A stretch of DNA of 64,000 nucleotides from Dyella ginsengisoli LA-4 (GTDB taxonomy: Bacteria; Pseudomonadota; Gammaproteobacteria; Xanthomonadales; Rhodanobacteraceae). A program made the position numbers and the translations under genes. The notes under the pieces were generated by a model. It did no database searches. It was given only the letters and a program-made list of their open reading frames with translations, and was not told the DNA's origin. Positions 56,987 through 64,000 of this stretch are shown one piece after another; positions within the stretch are counted from its first letter, which is position 1; each line of letters begins with the position of its first letter. Where the stretch lies: assembly GCF_000334915.1 (NCBI RefSeq), contig NZ_AMSF01000015.1:248001-312000 (forward strand), given 5' to 3'.

Positions 56987-58057
56987 TCAAGCCACCTGGC
57001 GCGCAGCCTGCCGGCGTGCGCGCACCGCATCGGCCAGCCGGGCCAGCACCTCGACCGAGCGATCCCAGTCGATGCAGCCGTCGGTAATGCTCTGGCCATA
57101 GGTCAGCGACTCGCCCGGCACCAGATCCTGGCGACCGGCCACCAGATGGCTCTCCACCATAACCCCGATGATGCGCGACTCGCCTGCGGCGATCTGGCCA
57201 GCGATGTCGGCGACCACGGACGGCTGGTTCTCCGGCTTCTTGCTGCTGTTGGCGTGGCTGGCGTCGATCATCAGCCGCGGCACCAGTCCGTTCTTGCCGA
57301 TCGCCGCGCACGCCGCCCCGACACTGGCCGCATCGTAGTTCGGTGCGCTGCCGCCACGCAGGATCACGTGACAGTCGCCGTTGCCGGCCGTGGTGGCGAT
57401 GGCGGTGCGACCGTCCTTGGTCACGGCCAGGAAATGATGCGGCTGCGAGGCGGCCACCACGGCGTCCACCGCGATCTTCACGTTGCCGTCGGTGCCGTTC
57501 TTGAAGCCCACCGGACACGACAGACCCGAGGCCAGCTCGCGGTGCACCTGGCTTTCGGTGGTGCGCGCGCCGATCGCCCCCCAGCTCACCAGGTCGGCGA
57601 TGTACTGCGGCGTGATCATGTCGAGGAACTCGCAGCCGGCCGGCACGCCCAGCTCGTTGATGCCGATCAGCAGGCCGCGCGCCAGCCGCAGGCCGCGATC
57701 GATGCGGAAGCTGCCGTCCAGGTCCGGATCGTTGATCAGCCCCTTCCAGCCCACCGTGGTGCGCGGCTTCTCGAAATACACGCGCATCACGATCTCCAGC
57801 GCGTCGGCGTGCTTTTCGCGCTCGACGGCCAGGCGCTGGGCGTATTCGATGGCGGCCCGGGTGTCGTGGATGGAGCACGGGCCAATCACCACGGCGAGGC
57901 GATCGTCACGTCCCTGCAGGATGGCGTGCAGCCGCTCCCGGCTGCGGGCGACGGTGCGGTGTGCGGCTTCCGGATCGGCGCAGTCGCCGATCACTTCGGC
58001 GGGTGTGGACAGGCGCTTCAGCTCGCGGATGCGCAGGTCGTCGGTAACGGTGCTCAT
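56987..58057 (-). CDS. aroG: 3-Deoxy-7-phosphoheptulonate synthase (DAHP synthase)
   Basis: DAHP synthase makes the first intermediate of the shikimate pathway from PEP and erythrose 4-phosphate. The 356-residue class I enzyme has VVIGPCSIHD with the metal Cys, RVYFEKPRTTVGWKGLINDPDLDGSF, GCEFLDMITPQYIADLVSWGAIGARTTESQVHRELASGLSCPVGFKNGTDG, ILRGG, DASHANSSK and DCID-type metal ligands near the end. A leader ORF with Trp, Phe and Tyr codons and an intrinsic terminator precede it (58095-58234), which points to attenuation by aromatic amino acids. Which isozyme type it is by feedback cannot be read with confidence. Confidence 0.96.
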   Translation of the reverse strand: MSTVTDDLRIRELKRLSTPAEVIGDCADPEAAHRTVARSRERLHAILQGRDDRLAVVIGPCSIHDTRAAIEYAQRLAVEREKHADALEIVMRVYFEKPRTTVGWKGLINDPDLDGSFRIDRGLRLARGLLIGINELGVPAGCEFLDMITPQYIADLVSWGAIGARTTESQVHRELASGLSCPVGFKNGTDGNVKIAVDAVVAASQPHHFLAVTKDGRTAIATTAGNGDCHVILRGGSAPNYDAASVGAACAAIGKNGLVPRLMIDASHANSSKKPENQPSVVADIAGQIAAGESRIIGVMVESHLVAGRQDLVPGESLTYGQSITDGCIDWDRSVEVLARLADAVRARRQAARQVA

Positions 58058-58094
58058 GGTGCGGGTCCTCGTGTCGGAGTTCCGGGCGACCATG

Positions 58095-58126
58095 AAAAAA
58101 GCCGCCAGGGTTGGGCTGGCGGCTTT
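58095..58126 (-). terminator. Attenuator terminator ahead of aroG
   Basis: On the minus strand an 11-base-pair stem (AAAGCCGCCAG with its complement, loop of seven bases) is followed by six T. It lies 27 bases after the leader-peptide stop and 37 bases before the aroG start. Part of the upstream leader contains GGCGG (58174-58178), which could pair with the CCGCC of the stem to form a competing structure. Confidence 0.9.
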
Positions 58127-58153
58127 CAGGATTCGGTGGGATCGGTGTTCTGC

Positions 58154-58234
58154 TTACGATCGCGCCCCTGGCTCCGCCTGTGGCCTCGGATAGCCATAAA
58201 ACCAAGCAAACCAGCGGGCGGTGCGAATCGTCAT
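58154..58234 (-). CDS. Aromatic leader peptide for aroG attenuation
   Basis: A 26-codon ORF between a divergent start region and the attenuator. Its core RWFAWFYGY carries two Trp, two Phe and two Tyr codons in nine residues. This enrichment, the position before an intrinsic terminator and the gene downstream (DAHP synthase) match leader peptides such as those of trp and phe operons. Ribosome stalling on low charged tRNA would favour an antiterminator. It starts MTIRTAR at ATG 58234 and ends in TAA at 58154; the ribosome binding site is weak. Confidence 0.85.
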   Translation of the reverse strand: MTIRTARWFAWFYGYPRPQAEPGARS

Positions 58235-58372
58235 GTGGCTAGGGATACCACAACCGACGGCCGATGCAAACGTCGGAAATGGCATAAGCGCGGCCCCGCC
58301 ACTGGCCGGGAGGCGGACACGCATTGCCGCAAGCGCCCGCCGGCACTCGACGGCGCCGCTAAGATGCATGCC

Positions 58373-59293
58373 ATGCCTACCGCCCTGCACCTCGTCACGC
58401 GACCGGCCCAGGCGGCGATCCGCCGCTGGGTGGCGGGCGCGTTCCCGCGCAACGGTGGCGGTACGGTCGACTACGACGCGCCGGTGGGCGATCCCGGCCT
58501 GTTCGATCCGGACGGCGCCACCTGGCGCATCCATGCCGACTTCCCCGGCATGCTCGCCGGCGGCCTGGCCGCGCTGATGCTGCAGACGCTGCATCCGCTG
58601 GCGCTGGCGGGGGTGTGGGATCACTCCAACTTCCGCGAGGATCTGCTCGGCCGGCTGCGCCGGACGACCACCTTCGTCGGCGGCACCACCTACGCGCCCC
58701 GCGCGTCGGCGCAGGCATTGATCGAACGCGTGCGGCATATCCACGATCGCGTCCGCGGCACCACCGAGGATGGCCGCCCCTACGATGCCAACGACCCGGC
58801 CCTGCTCACCTGGGTCCACGTGACCGAGGCCTACAGCTTCCTGCAGGGCTACCGCAGATACAGTCACATCGACCTGCCGGGCGGAGCGGCCGACCGCTAC
58901 TTCGACGAGTGCCGCCGGGTGGCCGAAGCGCTGGGGGCGCGGGATGTGCCGCGCAGCGAGGCCGAGGTCGACGCCTACTTCCGCGCCGTGCGCCCCACGC
59001 TGGCCTACACCGAACGCACCCGCACCGTGCTGGACATCCTGGCCCAGGTACGGTTGCCGGTGCCGGTCGCCTCGCTGTCGCGCGACGTGTTCCTGCACGC
59101 AGGGGCCGCGCTGTTGCCCGAATGGGCGGTCCGGATGCTGCGGAGGACCCCGGCCCAGCGGGCCAGGGCACGGATGGCCGCGCATGCGCTGTGGTCGATG
59201 GCGCCGGTATTCCGGCTGGCCCTGACCGAGGGCATCGCCGCGCATGCGTGCCGCCGGGTCGGGCGCGACCCACGCGAACTGCATCGCTGGTGA
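58373..59293 (+). CDS. DUF2236 (MpaB-like) family protein
   Basis: A 306-residue protein related to the latex oxygenase/MpaB group (DUF2236): DPGLFDPDGATWRIHADFPGMLAGGLAALMLQTLHPLALAGVWDHSNF, RTTTFVGGTTYAPRASAQALIERVRHIHDRVRGT, ANDPALLTWVHVTEAYSFLQGYRRYS. Several His residues are in positions expected for haem or metal binding. The substrate is not known. The start is uncertain between ATG 58364 and ATG 58373; the second is used. It is divergent from the aroG leader. Confidence 0.88.
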   Translation: MPTALHLVTRPAQAAIRRWVAGAFPRNGGGTVDYDAPVGDPGLFDPDGATWRIHADFPGMLAGGLAALMLQTLHPLALAGVWDHSNFREDLLGRLRRTTTFVGGTTYAPRASAQALIERVRHIHDRVRGTTEDGRPYDANDPALLTWVHVTEAYSFLQGYRRYSHIDLPGGAADRYFDECRRVAEALGARDVPRSEAEVDAYFRAVRPTLAYTERTRTVLDILAQVRLPVPVASLSRDVFLHAGAALLPEWAVRMLRRTPAQRARARMAAHALWSMAPVFRLALTEGIAAHACRRVGRDPRELHRW

Positions 59294-59312
59294 CCGGTGC
59301 TCCCGCCCGGAC

Positions 59313-60485
59313 TCAGGCGGCGGTCTCCCCCGACATCACGCGATTGCGCCCGGCCCGCTTGGCCGCATAGAGCGCGGCATCGGCACGACGGCGCAGCACG
59401 GTCATGTCCCATCCGCCCGGCCCGGCCACGGCAGTACCGATCGACACCGTGAGACGGACCGGTTCGCCGTTGATCACCAGCGGGGAGTTCTCGACCGTGG
59501 CGCGGATGCGCTCGGCCAGCGCCAGCAGACCGGCCTCGTCGACGCCCGGCGACAGCACCAGAAACTCCTCGCCACCGACCCGGCCGACGATGTCGCCGCT
59601 GCGAAGCATGCTCTGGATGTGGCCGACCAGGGCCTGCAGGACCTTGTCGCCGCCATCGTGGCCGAAGCGATCGTTGATGTACTTGAAGTGGTCCGCGTCG
59701 AGCAGCAGCACGCCGACCGAGCCTCGCCACCCCCTGGCTTCGGCCAGCATCCGGTCGGAGGCCTCGCCCATCGCCCGCCGGTTGGCCACGCCGGTCAGTG
59801 GATCGATCCGCGCCAGGTCGTGCAGCTCGCGACGCAGGATCTCGTTGTAGAGCAGCAGGAAGCCGATGCTGGCGAACAGCGGCTGCATGCCCGACAGCAG
59901 CACGTAGAACACGTTCACCGGCGTCGGCGTGGCCACCTGGTCGGGCGGGTGGGAGCCCAACCACAGCGAACCGTTGCGCCACAGCAGCAGGGCCAGCTCC
60001 AGCAGGTAGACCCACAACAGCACGCATCGGGCACGCGTGTCGCGATCCCGGCAACCGCCGCGCAAGGCCTCGACGTTGAGCAGCACGTTGCCCAGGATCG
60101 CGCACGATCCCCACAGCACGCGCAGCCGGTAGTCGGGGTAGACCGCACCCAGCCAGGAAACGCCGGCCCAGCCGAGGAAACCGATCGTCGCCGCCGTCTT
60201 CAGCCGCAGCGGCTCGCCGAGCAGCTGGCGGATGGCCACCACCACCATGCCCTGGGCGAGCAGGTTGAGGGCGTTGCCTCCGACCACCAGCGCGGAGGGG
60301 GAGATGAACGCCTGCAAGGCCAGCAGGCCGTAGCCGGAGGCCTCCACCGCCAGCGCGAGCGCGCGCAGCCGTATCGCCGCCAGCGCCCGGTCGTTGCCGC
60401 TGTGGGTTCCCACCCAGAGCATGAGACCCAGCGCCAGGGCCTGCACCGCATTGAGCAGAGACAGTGTTTCGACTTGAACCGGCAT
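59313..60485 (-). CDS. GGDEF-domain diguanylate cyclase, membrane-bound
   Basis: A 390-residue protein with seven or so hydrophobic segments in the N-terminal 215 residues and a C-terminal GGDEF domain. The active-site motif is GGEEF at residues 304-308 and an inhibitory RxxD site is present five residues earlier (Arg295-Asp298). The domain begins [15 protein letters not shown] and has [26 protein letters not shown]. It should make cyclic di-GMP from two GTP. The N-terminal sensor type is unknown. GGGAGAGGGG precedes ATG 60485. It converges on the DUF2236 gene. Confidence 0.94.
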   Translation of the reverse strand: MPVQVETLSLLNAVQALALGLMLWVGTHSGNDRALAAIRLRALALAVEASGYGLLALQAFISPSALVVGGNALNLLAQGMVVVAIRQLLGEPLRLKTAATIGFLGWAGVSWLGAVYPDYRLRVLWGSCAILGNVLLNVEALRGGCRDRDTRARCVLLWVYLLELALLLWRNGSLWLGSHPPDQVATPTPVNVFYVLLSGMQPLFASIGFLLLYNEILRRELHDLARIDPLTGVANRRAMGEASDRMLAEARGWRGSVGVLLLDADHFKYINDRFGHDGGDKVLQALVGHIQSMLRSGDIVGRVGGEEFLVLSPGVDEAGLLALAERIRATVENSPLVINGEPVRLTVSIGTAVAGPGGWDMTVLRRRADAALYAAKRAGRNRVMSGETAA

Positions 60486-60652
60486 CCCCTCTCCCCGCCC
60501 GACTGGCCTCATATGCCGCCGCATCGCACGGCGCGATAGTACCTGCCGGGCCTGCCTCCGTGCACGGCGTCGCCCCCCCGGAACGCATCCAGGGCTTTGA
60601 CAGTCCGCGGGGATTGGCTACTTTCGCCGCGGAGACACTCACCGGACCCCGG

Positions 60653-62536
60653 ATGGCCACGCTCATTCCTTCCCGCAACAGCTGCCTGCCGCGCATGACC
60701 GGCGGCGAGAAACGCGTCTCCGAGCGCCTGGAGCAGAAGCTCGAGGACGACTACCTGATCTGGTACGACGTCCCGGTCGGCCCCAAGCAGCGCCATCCCG
60801 ACTTCGTCATCGTGCATCCGCGCCGCGGCCTGCTGGTGCTGGAGGTGAAGGACTGGAAGGCCGAGACCCTGCAGCAGGTCGACAGCACCCAGGTCACCCT
60901 GCTCACCGACCGCGGCACGGTGAAGGAAAACAACCCGCTGCTGCAGGCACGCGCCTATGCGCTGGAGATCGGCGTGGCGCTGCAGAAGGATCCGGCGCTG
61001 CACTTCCCGCCGGGCCATCGCCACGCCGGCAAGCTGGTGATGCCGTGGGGCTGGGGCGTGGTGCTGGCCAACATCAGTCGCAAGCAGTTCGACGAAGGCG
61101 GACTGGACGCGGTGCTGCCATCACACCTGGTGATCTGCCGCGACGAGATCTACGAGTCGGTGGAAGCCGAGGCGTTCCAGGAGCGGCTGTGGGCGATGTT
61201 CCCGCAGGTGTTCCCGGTGGCGCTCACCCTGCCCCAGCTCGACCGCGTGCGCTGGCACCTGTTCCCGGAGCTGCGCGTCGATCCGGGCTCGGGCCAGTTC
61301 GGCCTGTTCCCGGCCCAGGCGGATGAGCCGGGCAAGGCGATCGAGATCCCCGAACTGGTCAAGGTGATGGACGCGCAGCAGGAGCAGCTGGCGCGTTCGC
61401 TGGGCGATGGCCATCGCCTGATCCATGGCGTGGCCGGCTCGGGCAAGACGATGATCCTCGGCTTCCGCGCGCTGCAGCTGGCTCGGACCATGGCCAAGCC
61501 GATCCTGGTGCTCTGCTACAACAAGACCCTGGCCGGACGGCTGGACCAGCTGGTCGGCGAGCGCGGCCTGTCGGACAAGGTGCAGGTCTACAACTTCCAC
61601 CGCTGGTGCCGGCAGATGCTCACCGCCTACCACGTCGACCTGCCGACGAAGGAAGGCAAGAGCACCGACGACTTTTTCGCCGAGATGGTCGAACGGGTGA
61701 TCGCCGGGGTCGACCGCGGACAGATCCCGCGCTTCCAGTACGGCGCCGTGCTGGTGGACGAAGGCCACGACTTCGAGCCGGACTGGTACAAGCTGATCGT
61801 GCAGATGGTCGACCCCAGCACCAACTCGCTGCTGGTGCTGTACGACGACGCGCAGAACATCTACGGCCGCGACGACCGCCGCAAGTTCACCTGGAAGGAA
61901 CTGGGCGTGCAGGCGCAGGGCCGCACCACCATCCTCAAGCTCAACTACCGCAACACGCTGGAGATCCTCTCGGTCGCCCGTGGCTTTGCCAGCGACCTGC
62001 TGATCGAGCGGATCGGCGAGGACGACGGCGTGCCGCTGATCGCGCCGCAAAGCGCCGGCCGCCGCGGCCCGGTGCCCGAGCTGATCCGCACCGACACTGC
62101 CGGCGACCAGCTCACCGTGCTGATCCAGTGCCTGCGCGACGAGGCGGCCCATGGCCGGCCGCTGTCGGACATGGCGGTGATCTTCCGCAACCAGTGGGAG
62201 GGCGAGAAGCTGCACGAGGCGCTCAAGCGCGAGGGTATCGCCAGCCGGCTGGCCGAAGGCGATGGCAAGCGCGCACTGTTCCTGGTCGAGGATGCCGTGC
62301 GGCTGGTCACCATGCACTCGAGCAAGGGCCTGGAGTTCCCGGTGGTGTTCATCCCCGGCCTCGGATCGCTGCCCAAGCCCGGCAAGGACGAGGCCGAGGA
62401 GGCCCGCCTGCTCTACGTGGCGATGACCCGTGCGACCGAACGACTGGTGCTGATCCACCACGAGGACTCGATATTCAGCCAGCGCATCCGCAACGCGATC
62501 AACGAGGTGCAGGGACAGCTGCAGGCGCTGGAGTGA
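60653..62536 (+). CDS. NERD nuclease-like domain fused to UvrD-type helicase
   Basis: A 627-residue protein. Residues 16-140 form a NERD domain with the nuclease-like signature Asp50...Glu64-x-Lys66 ([21 protein letters not shown]). Residues 240-627 are a superfamily 1 helicase: Walker A GVAGSGKT (259-266), motif II DEGHDF (369-374, rather than DExx), [11 protein letters not shown] and the C-terminal [13 protein letters not shown]. The family is commonly described as an uncharacterised NERD-helicase, and related architectures act in DNA processing or phage defence. No defence island surrounds it. The start at ATG 60653 ([15 protein letters not shown]) is the first Met close to the NERD domain. 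Confidence 0.9.
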   Translation: MATLIPSRNSCLPRMTGGEKRVSERLEQKLEDDYLIWYDVPVGPKQRHPDFVIVHPRRGLLVLEVKDWKAETLQQVDSTQVTLLTDRGTVKENNPLLQARAYALEIGVALQKDPALHFPPGHRHAGKLVMPWGWGVVLANISRKQFDEGGLDAVLPSHLVICRDEIYESVEAEAFQERLWAMFPQVFPVALTLPQLDRVRWHLFPELRVDPGSGQFGLFPAQADEPGKAIEIPELVKVMDAQQEQLARSLGDGHRLIHGVAGSGKTMILGFRALQLARTMAKPILVLCYNKTLAGRLDQLVGERGLSDKVQVYNFHRWCRQMLTAYHVDLPTKEGKSTDDFFAEMVERVIAGVDRGQIPRFQYGAVLVDEGHDFEPDWYKLIVQMVDPSTNSLLVLYDDAQNIYGRDDRRKFTWKELGVQAQGRTTILKLNYRNTLEILSVARGFASDLLIERIGEDDGVPLIAPQSAGRRGPVPELIRTDTAGDQLTVLIQCLRDEAAHGRPLSDMAVIFRNQWEGEKLHEALKREGIASRLAEGDGKRALFLVEDAVRLVTMHSSKGLEFPVVFIPGLGSLPKPGKDEAEEARLLYVAMTRATERLVLIHHEDSIFSQRIRNAINEVQGQLQALE

Positions 62537-62651
62537 ACCGGCGCAACGCCCCGCGGCCCGGGGATTCCCCCGACCTGTGTGCACCGGACACCGCTTGGAC
62601 TGCCCCGCTGCACACCCCACTTCGGCGGTATCGCCAAACGCAGGAGCCGTG

Positions 62652-63122
62652 ATGACCCGCTTTGACCTCACCCCGCCCACCGACGCCCAGCGCGAGGCGA
62701 TCACCGCCGGACTGACACCGGACGAGTGCCGCGTGCTGCTGCAACACGGCACCGAGGCGGCGTTCTGCGGCGTGTTCCTGGACAACAAGAAGGACGGCGT
62801 CTACACCTGCCGCTTCTGCGGGCTGCCGCTGTTCCGCTCCAACGCCAAGTTCGATTCCGGCACCGGCTGGCCGAGCTTTTTCGCCCCCTACGACGACGCC
62901 CACCTGCGCTACATCCGCGACACCAGCTACGGCATGGTGCGTACCGAGGAAGTCTGCGCCCGCTGCGGCAGCCACCTCGGCCACGTGTTCCCGGACGGTC
63001 CGCCGCCCACCGGCCTGCGTCACTGCCTGAATTCGGTGGCGCTGGATTTCACCGAACAGGACGACGCCCTGCCAGACCTGCTGCAACGGGGCGCACCGGA
63101 AGGCCTGCCTGACGCAGGCTGA
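62652..63122 (+). CDS. msrB: Methionine-R-sulfoxide reductase MsrB
   Basis: MsrB repairs methionine R-sulphoxide in oxidised proteins using thioredoxin. The 156-residue protein has two zinc-binding CxxC pairs (Cys53/Cys56, Cys102/Cys105), the family core [12 protein letters not shown] and [26 protein letters not shown] with catalytic Cys125. The start is ATG 62652. It is followed closely by an FKBP lipoprotein gene; both serve protein quality control, but operon membership is uncertain. Confidence 0.97.
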   Translation: MTRFDLTPPTDAQREAITAGLTPDECRVLLQHGTEAAFCGVFLDNKKDGVYTCRFCGLPLFRSNAKFDSGTGWPSFFAPYDDAHLRYIRDTSYGMVRTEEVCARCGSHLGHVFPDGPPPTGLRHCLNSVALDFTEQDDALPDLLQRGAPEGLPDAG

Positions 63123-63182
63123 GCCGGTGCGGACCGCACGGCCGGCTACACTCCCAAATCGCTCTCACCTACAGGATCAACC

Positions 63183-63605
63183 ATGCGCCGACTGCTCTGC
63201 CTGCTTCCGCTCCTGCTCACCGCCTGCTCGTCGCAGCACGCCGCACCCGCCGCCGACATCCCCGCGATGCAGAGCATCGACACCGTGGTCGGCACCGGCC
63301 CGGTGGCCAAGGCCGGTGACACGGTGGAGGTGAACTACACCGGCTGGCTGTACGACCCGAAGGCACCGGACCATCACGGCAAGAAGTTCGACGCCTCGCA
63401 GGACCACGGTGGCACCCTCACCTTCCCGCTCGGCGCCGGGCAGGTGATCAAGGGCTGGGACGAGGGCGTGGCCGGCATGCACGTGGGCGGCAAGCGCACG
63501 CTGCTGATCCCCTCGTCGATGGGCTACGGCAGTCGCGGCGCGGCTGGCGCGATCCCACCGAACGCCGCGCTGGTGTTCGACGTGGAGCTGGTCAGCATCA
63601 AGTGA
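63183..63605 (+). CDS. FKBP-type isomerase lipoprotein
   Basis: A 140-residue protein with a lipobox ending at Cys15 (LLTAC) and an FKBP domain: DTVEVNYTGWLYDP, KKFDASQDHGGTLTFPLGAGQVIKGWDEGVAGMHVGGKRTLLIPSSMGYGSRGAAGAIPPNAALVFDVELVSIK. The FKBP active-site residues Tyr, Asp, Phe, Trp and the GYG...IPPNA loop are conserved. It should act as a prolyl isomerase at the inner surface of an envelope membrane. A strong hairpin follows. Confidence 0.95.
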   Translation: MRRLLCLLPLLLTACSSQHAAPAADIPAMQSIDTVVGTGPVAKAGDTVEVNYTGWLYDPKAPDHHGKKFDASQDHGGTLTFPLGAGQVIKGWDEGVAGMHVGGKRTLLIPSSMGYGSRGAAGAIPPNAALVFDVELVSIK

Positions 63606-63610
63606 TCGCG

Positions 63611-63639
63611 ATGGCCCCGGCCGGATCGGCCGGGGCCAT
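63611..63639 (+). terminator. Hairpin after the FKBP gene
   Basis: A perfect 12-base-pair stem (63611-63622 with 63628-63639, loop GGATC) starts six bases after the stop codon. The following bases GACTTCC contain only a weak T-run. Confidence 0.7.
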
Positions 63640-63708
63640 GACTTCCTGCACGGTTGCCGCCGGGAGCGTCCCGCTACGGTCGTGGGCTTTCCCCGCAAGG
63701 ACCCCACC

Positions 63709-64000
63709 GTGCGCCACGTACTTTCCTGCGCCCTGCTCGCCGCGCTCGCTGCCGGCACTCCCGCCCTCGCCTTCTGCGCCGACCAGCCGGCCAAGGCCGA
63801 TACCACCGCTCCTGCCGACAAGGCCTTCCACCTTCCTCCGCTGCCAGCCGACGCGCACGTCACGCAGACCGCGCAGGTCGACGGTCGCACGCTGAAGTAC
63901 ACCGTCACGGTGGGCTCGCTGCCGGTGCGCAACGGGAAGGGCGAGGTGACCGGCGAGGTCGTCTACACCGCCTACACCATGCCCGGCAAGGATCGCCCGG
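63709..64000 (+). CDS. Peptidase S10-like secreted protein, 5' part
   Basis: The frame opens at GTG 63709 and runs off the window. A signal peptide is seen (MRHVLSCALLAALAAGTPALA, cleavage after ALA). The mature start includes a linker, then TQTAQVDGRTLKYTVTVGSLPVRNGKGEVTGEVVYTAYTMPGKDRP, which matches the N-terminal segment of bacterial S10 serine-carboxypeptidase-like proteins. Later residues including the catalytic Ser lie outside the window, so activity cannot be judged. Confidence 0.8.
   Translation, partial: MRHVLSCALLAALAAGTPALAFCADQPAKADTTAPADKAFHLPPLPADAHVTQTAQVDGRTLKYTVTVGSLPVRNGKGEVTGEVVYTAYTMPGKDRP

Overview
The window looks like a chromosomal segment of a high-GC gammaproteobacterium of the Xanthomonadales/Lysobacterales type, most like the Rhodanobacteraceae (Rhodanobacter, Dyella, Luteibacter, Frateuria). 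That placement is inference. It rests on the GC-rich codon use, the gammaproteobacterial order pncC-recA-recX-alaS-csrA-tRNA-Ser with mutS next door, a TPP-riboswitch TonB receptor with a PnuC-type permease, YajQ, an outer-membrane phospholipase, and REP-like palindromes of the GTAGGAGC type. No transposase, integrase, prophage or CRISPR array was seen. This is a housekeeping segment with a few accessory insertions.

Layout. 1-1137: end of a cyclophilin and lpxH. 1461-7640, minus strand: tRNA-Ser(GCU), csrA, alaS, recX, a secreted phosphatase-like protein, recA and pncC. 7735-12919, plus: mutS and katG with an OxyR-like site. 12981-15344: a CheY-like regulator, hslR, a membrane-anchored L12-like mini-protein and an AEC transporter. 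15476-19606: an APH-fold kinase, then a TPP riboswitch controlling a TonB receptor and a PnuC-type permease (thiamine uptake). 19672-24254: an AT-hook-like protein, and kdpE with a shortened kdpD beside kup (potassium control). 24464-25865: a MOSC/ABM/VOC three-gene operon. 25928-31562: htpG, htpX, gluQ, phbB and tcdA. 31724-34486: a cytochrome c'-like protein, a sensor kinase and an unusual response regulator in tight succession. 34563-42438: M28 peptidase, Mpo1-like protein, pirin, OYE reductase, alpha/beta hydrolase, two cold-shock genes, a lipoprotein and ycaQ. 42534-50856: EF-hand protein, pldA, slyD, dacB, glutathione peroxidase, pncB, a zinc aminopeptidase lipoprotein, a Tyr/Gly/His-rich lipoprotein and a rhomboid. 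50963-57000: PhzF, UPF0178, a beta-hydroxyacid dehydrogenase, BaiN-like flavoprotein, yajQ, two membrane proteins and a GNAT. 56987-58234: aroG behind an aromatic leader-peptide attenuator. 58373-64000: DUF2236 protein, diguanylate cyclase, NERD-helicase, msrB, an FKBP lipoprotein and the start of an S10 peptidase.

Connections. Several genes serve stress repair and protein folding (mutS, recA, katG, msrB, glutathione peroxidase, htpG, htpX, hslR, slyD, FKBP). Two RNA-level control devices stand out. One is the TPP riboswitch at about 16673-16757. The other is an attenuator ahead of aroG whose 26-codon leader ORF carries two Trp, two Phe and two Tyr codons within nine residues. The sensor kinase/response regulator pair at 32133-34486 resembles LqsS/CqsS-type signalling and is the best candidate for a poorly described system here.
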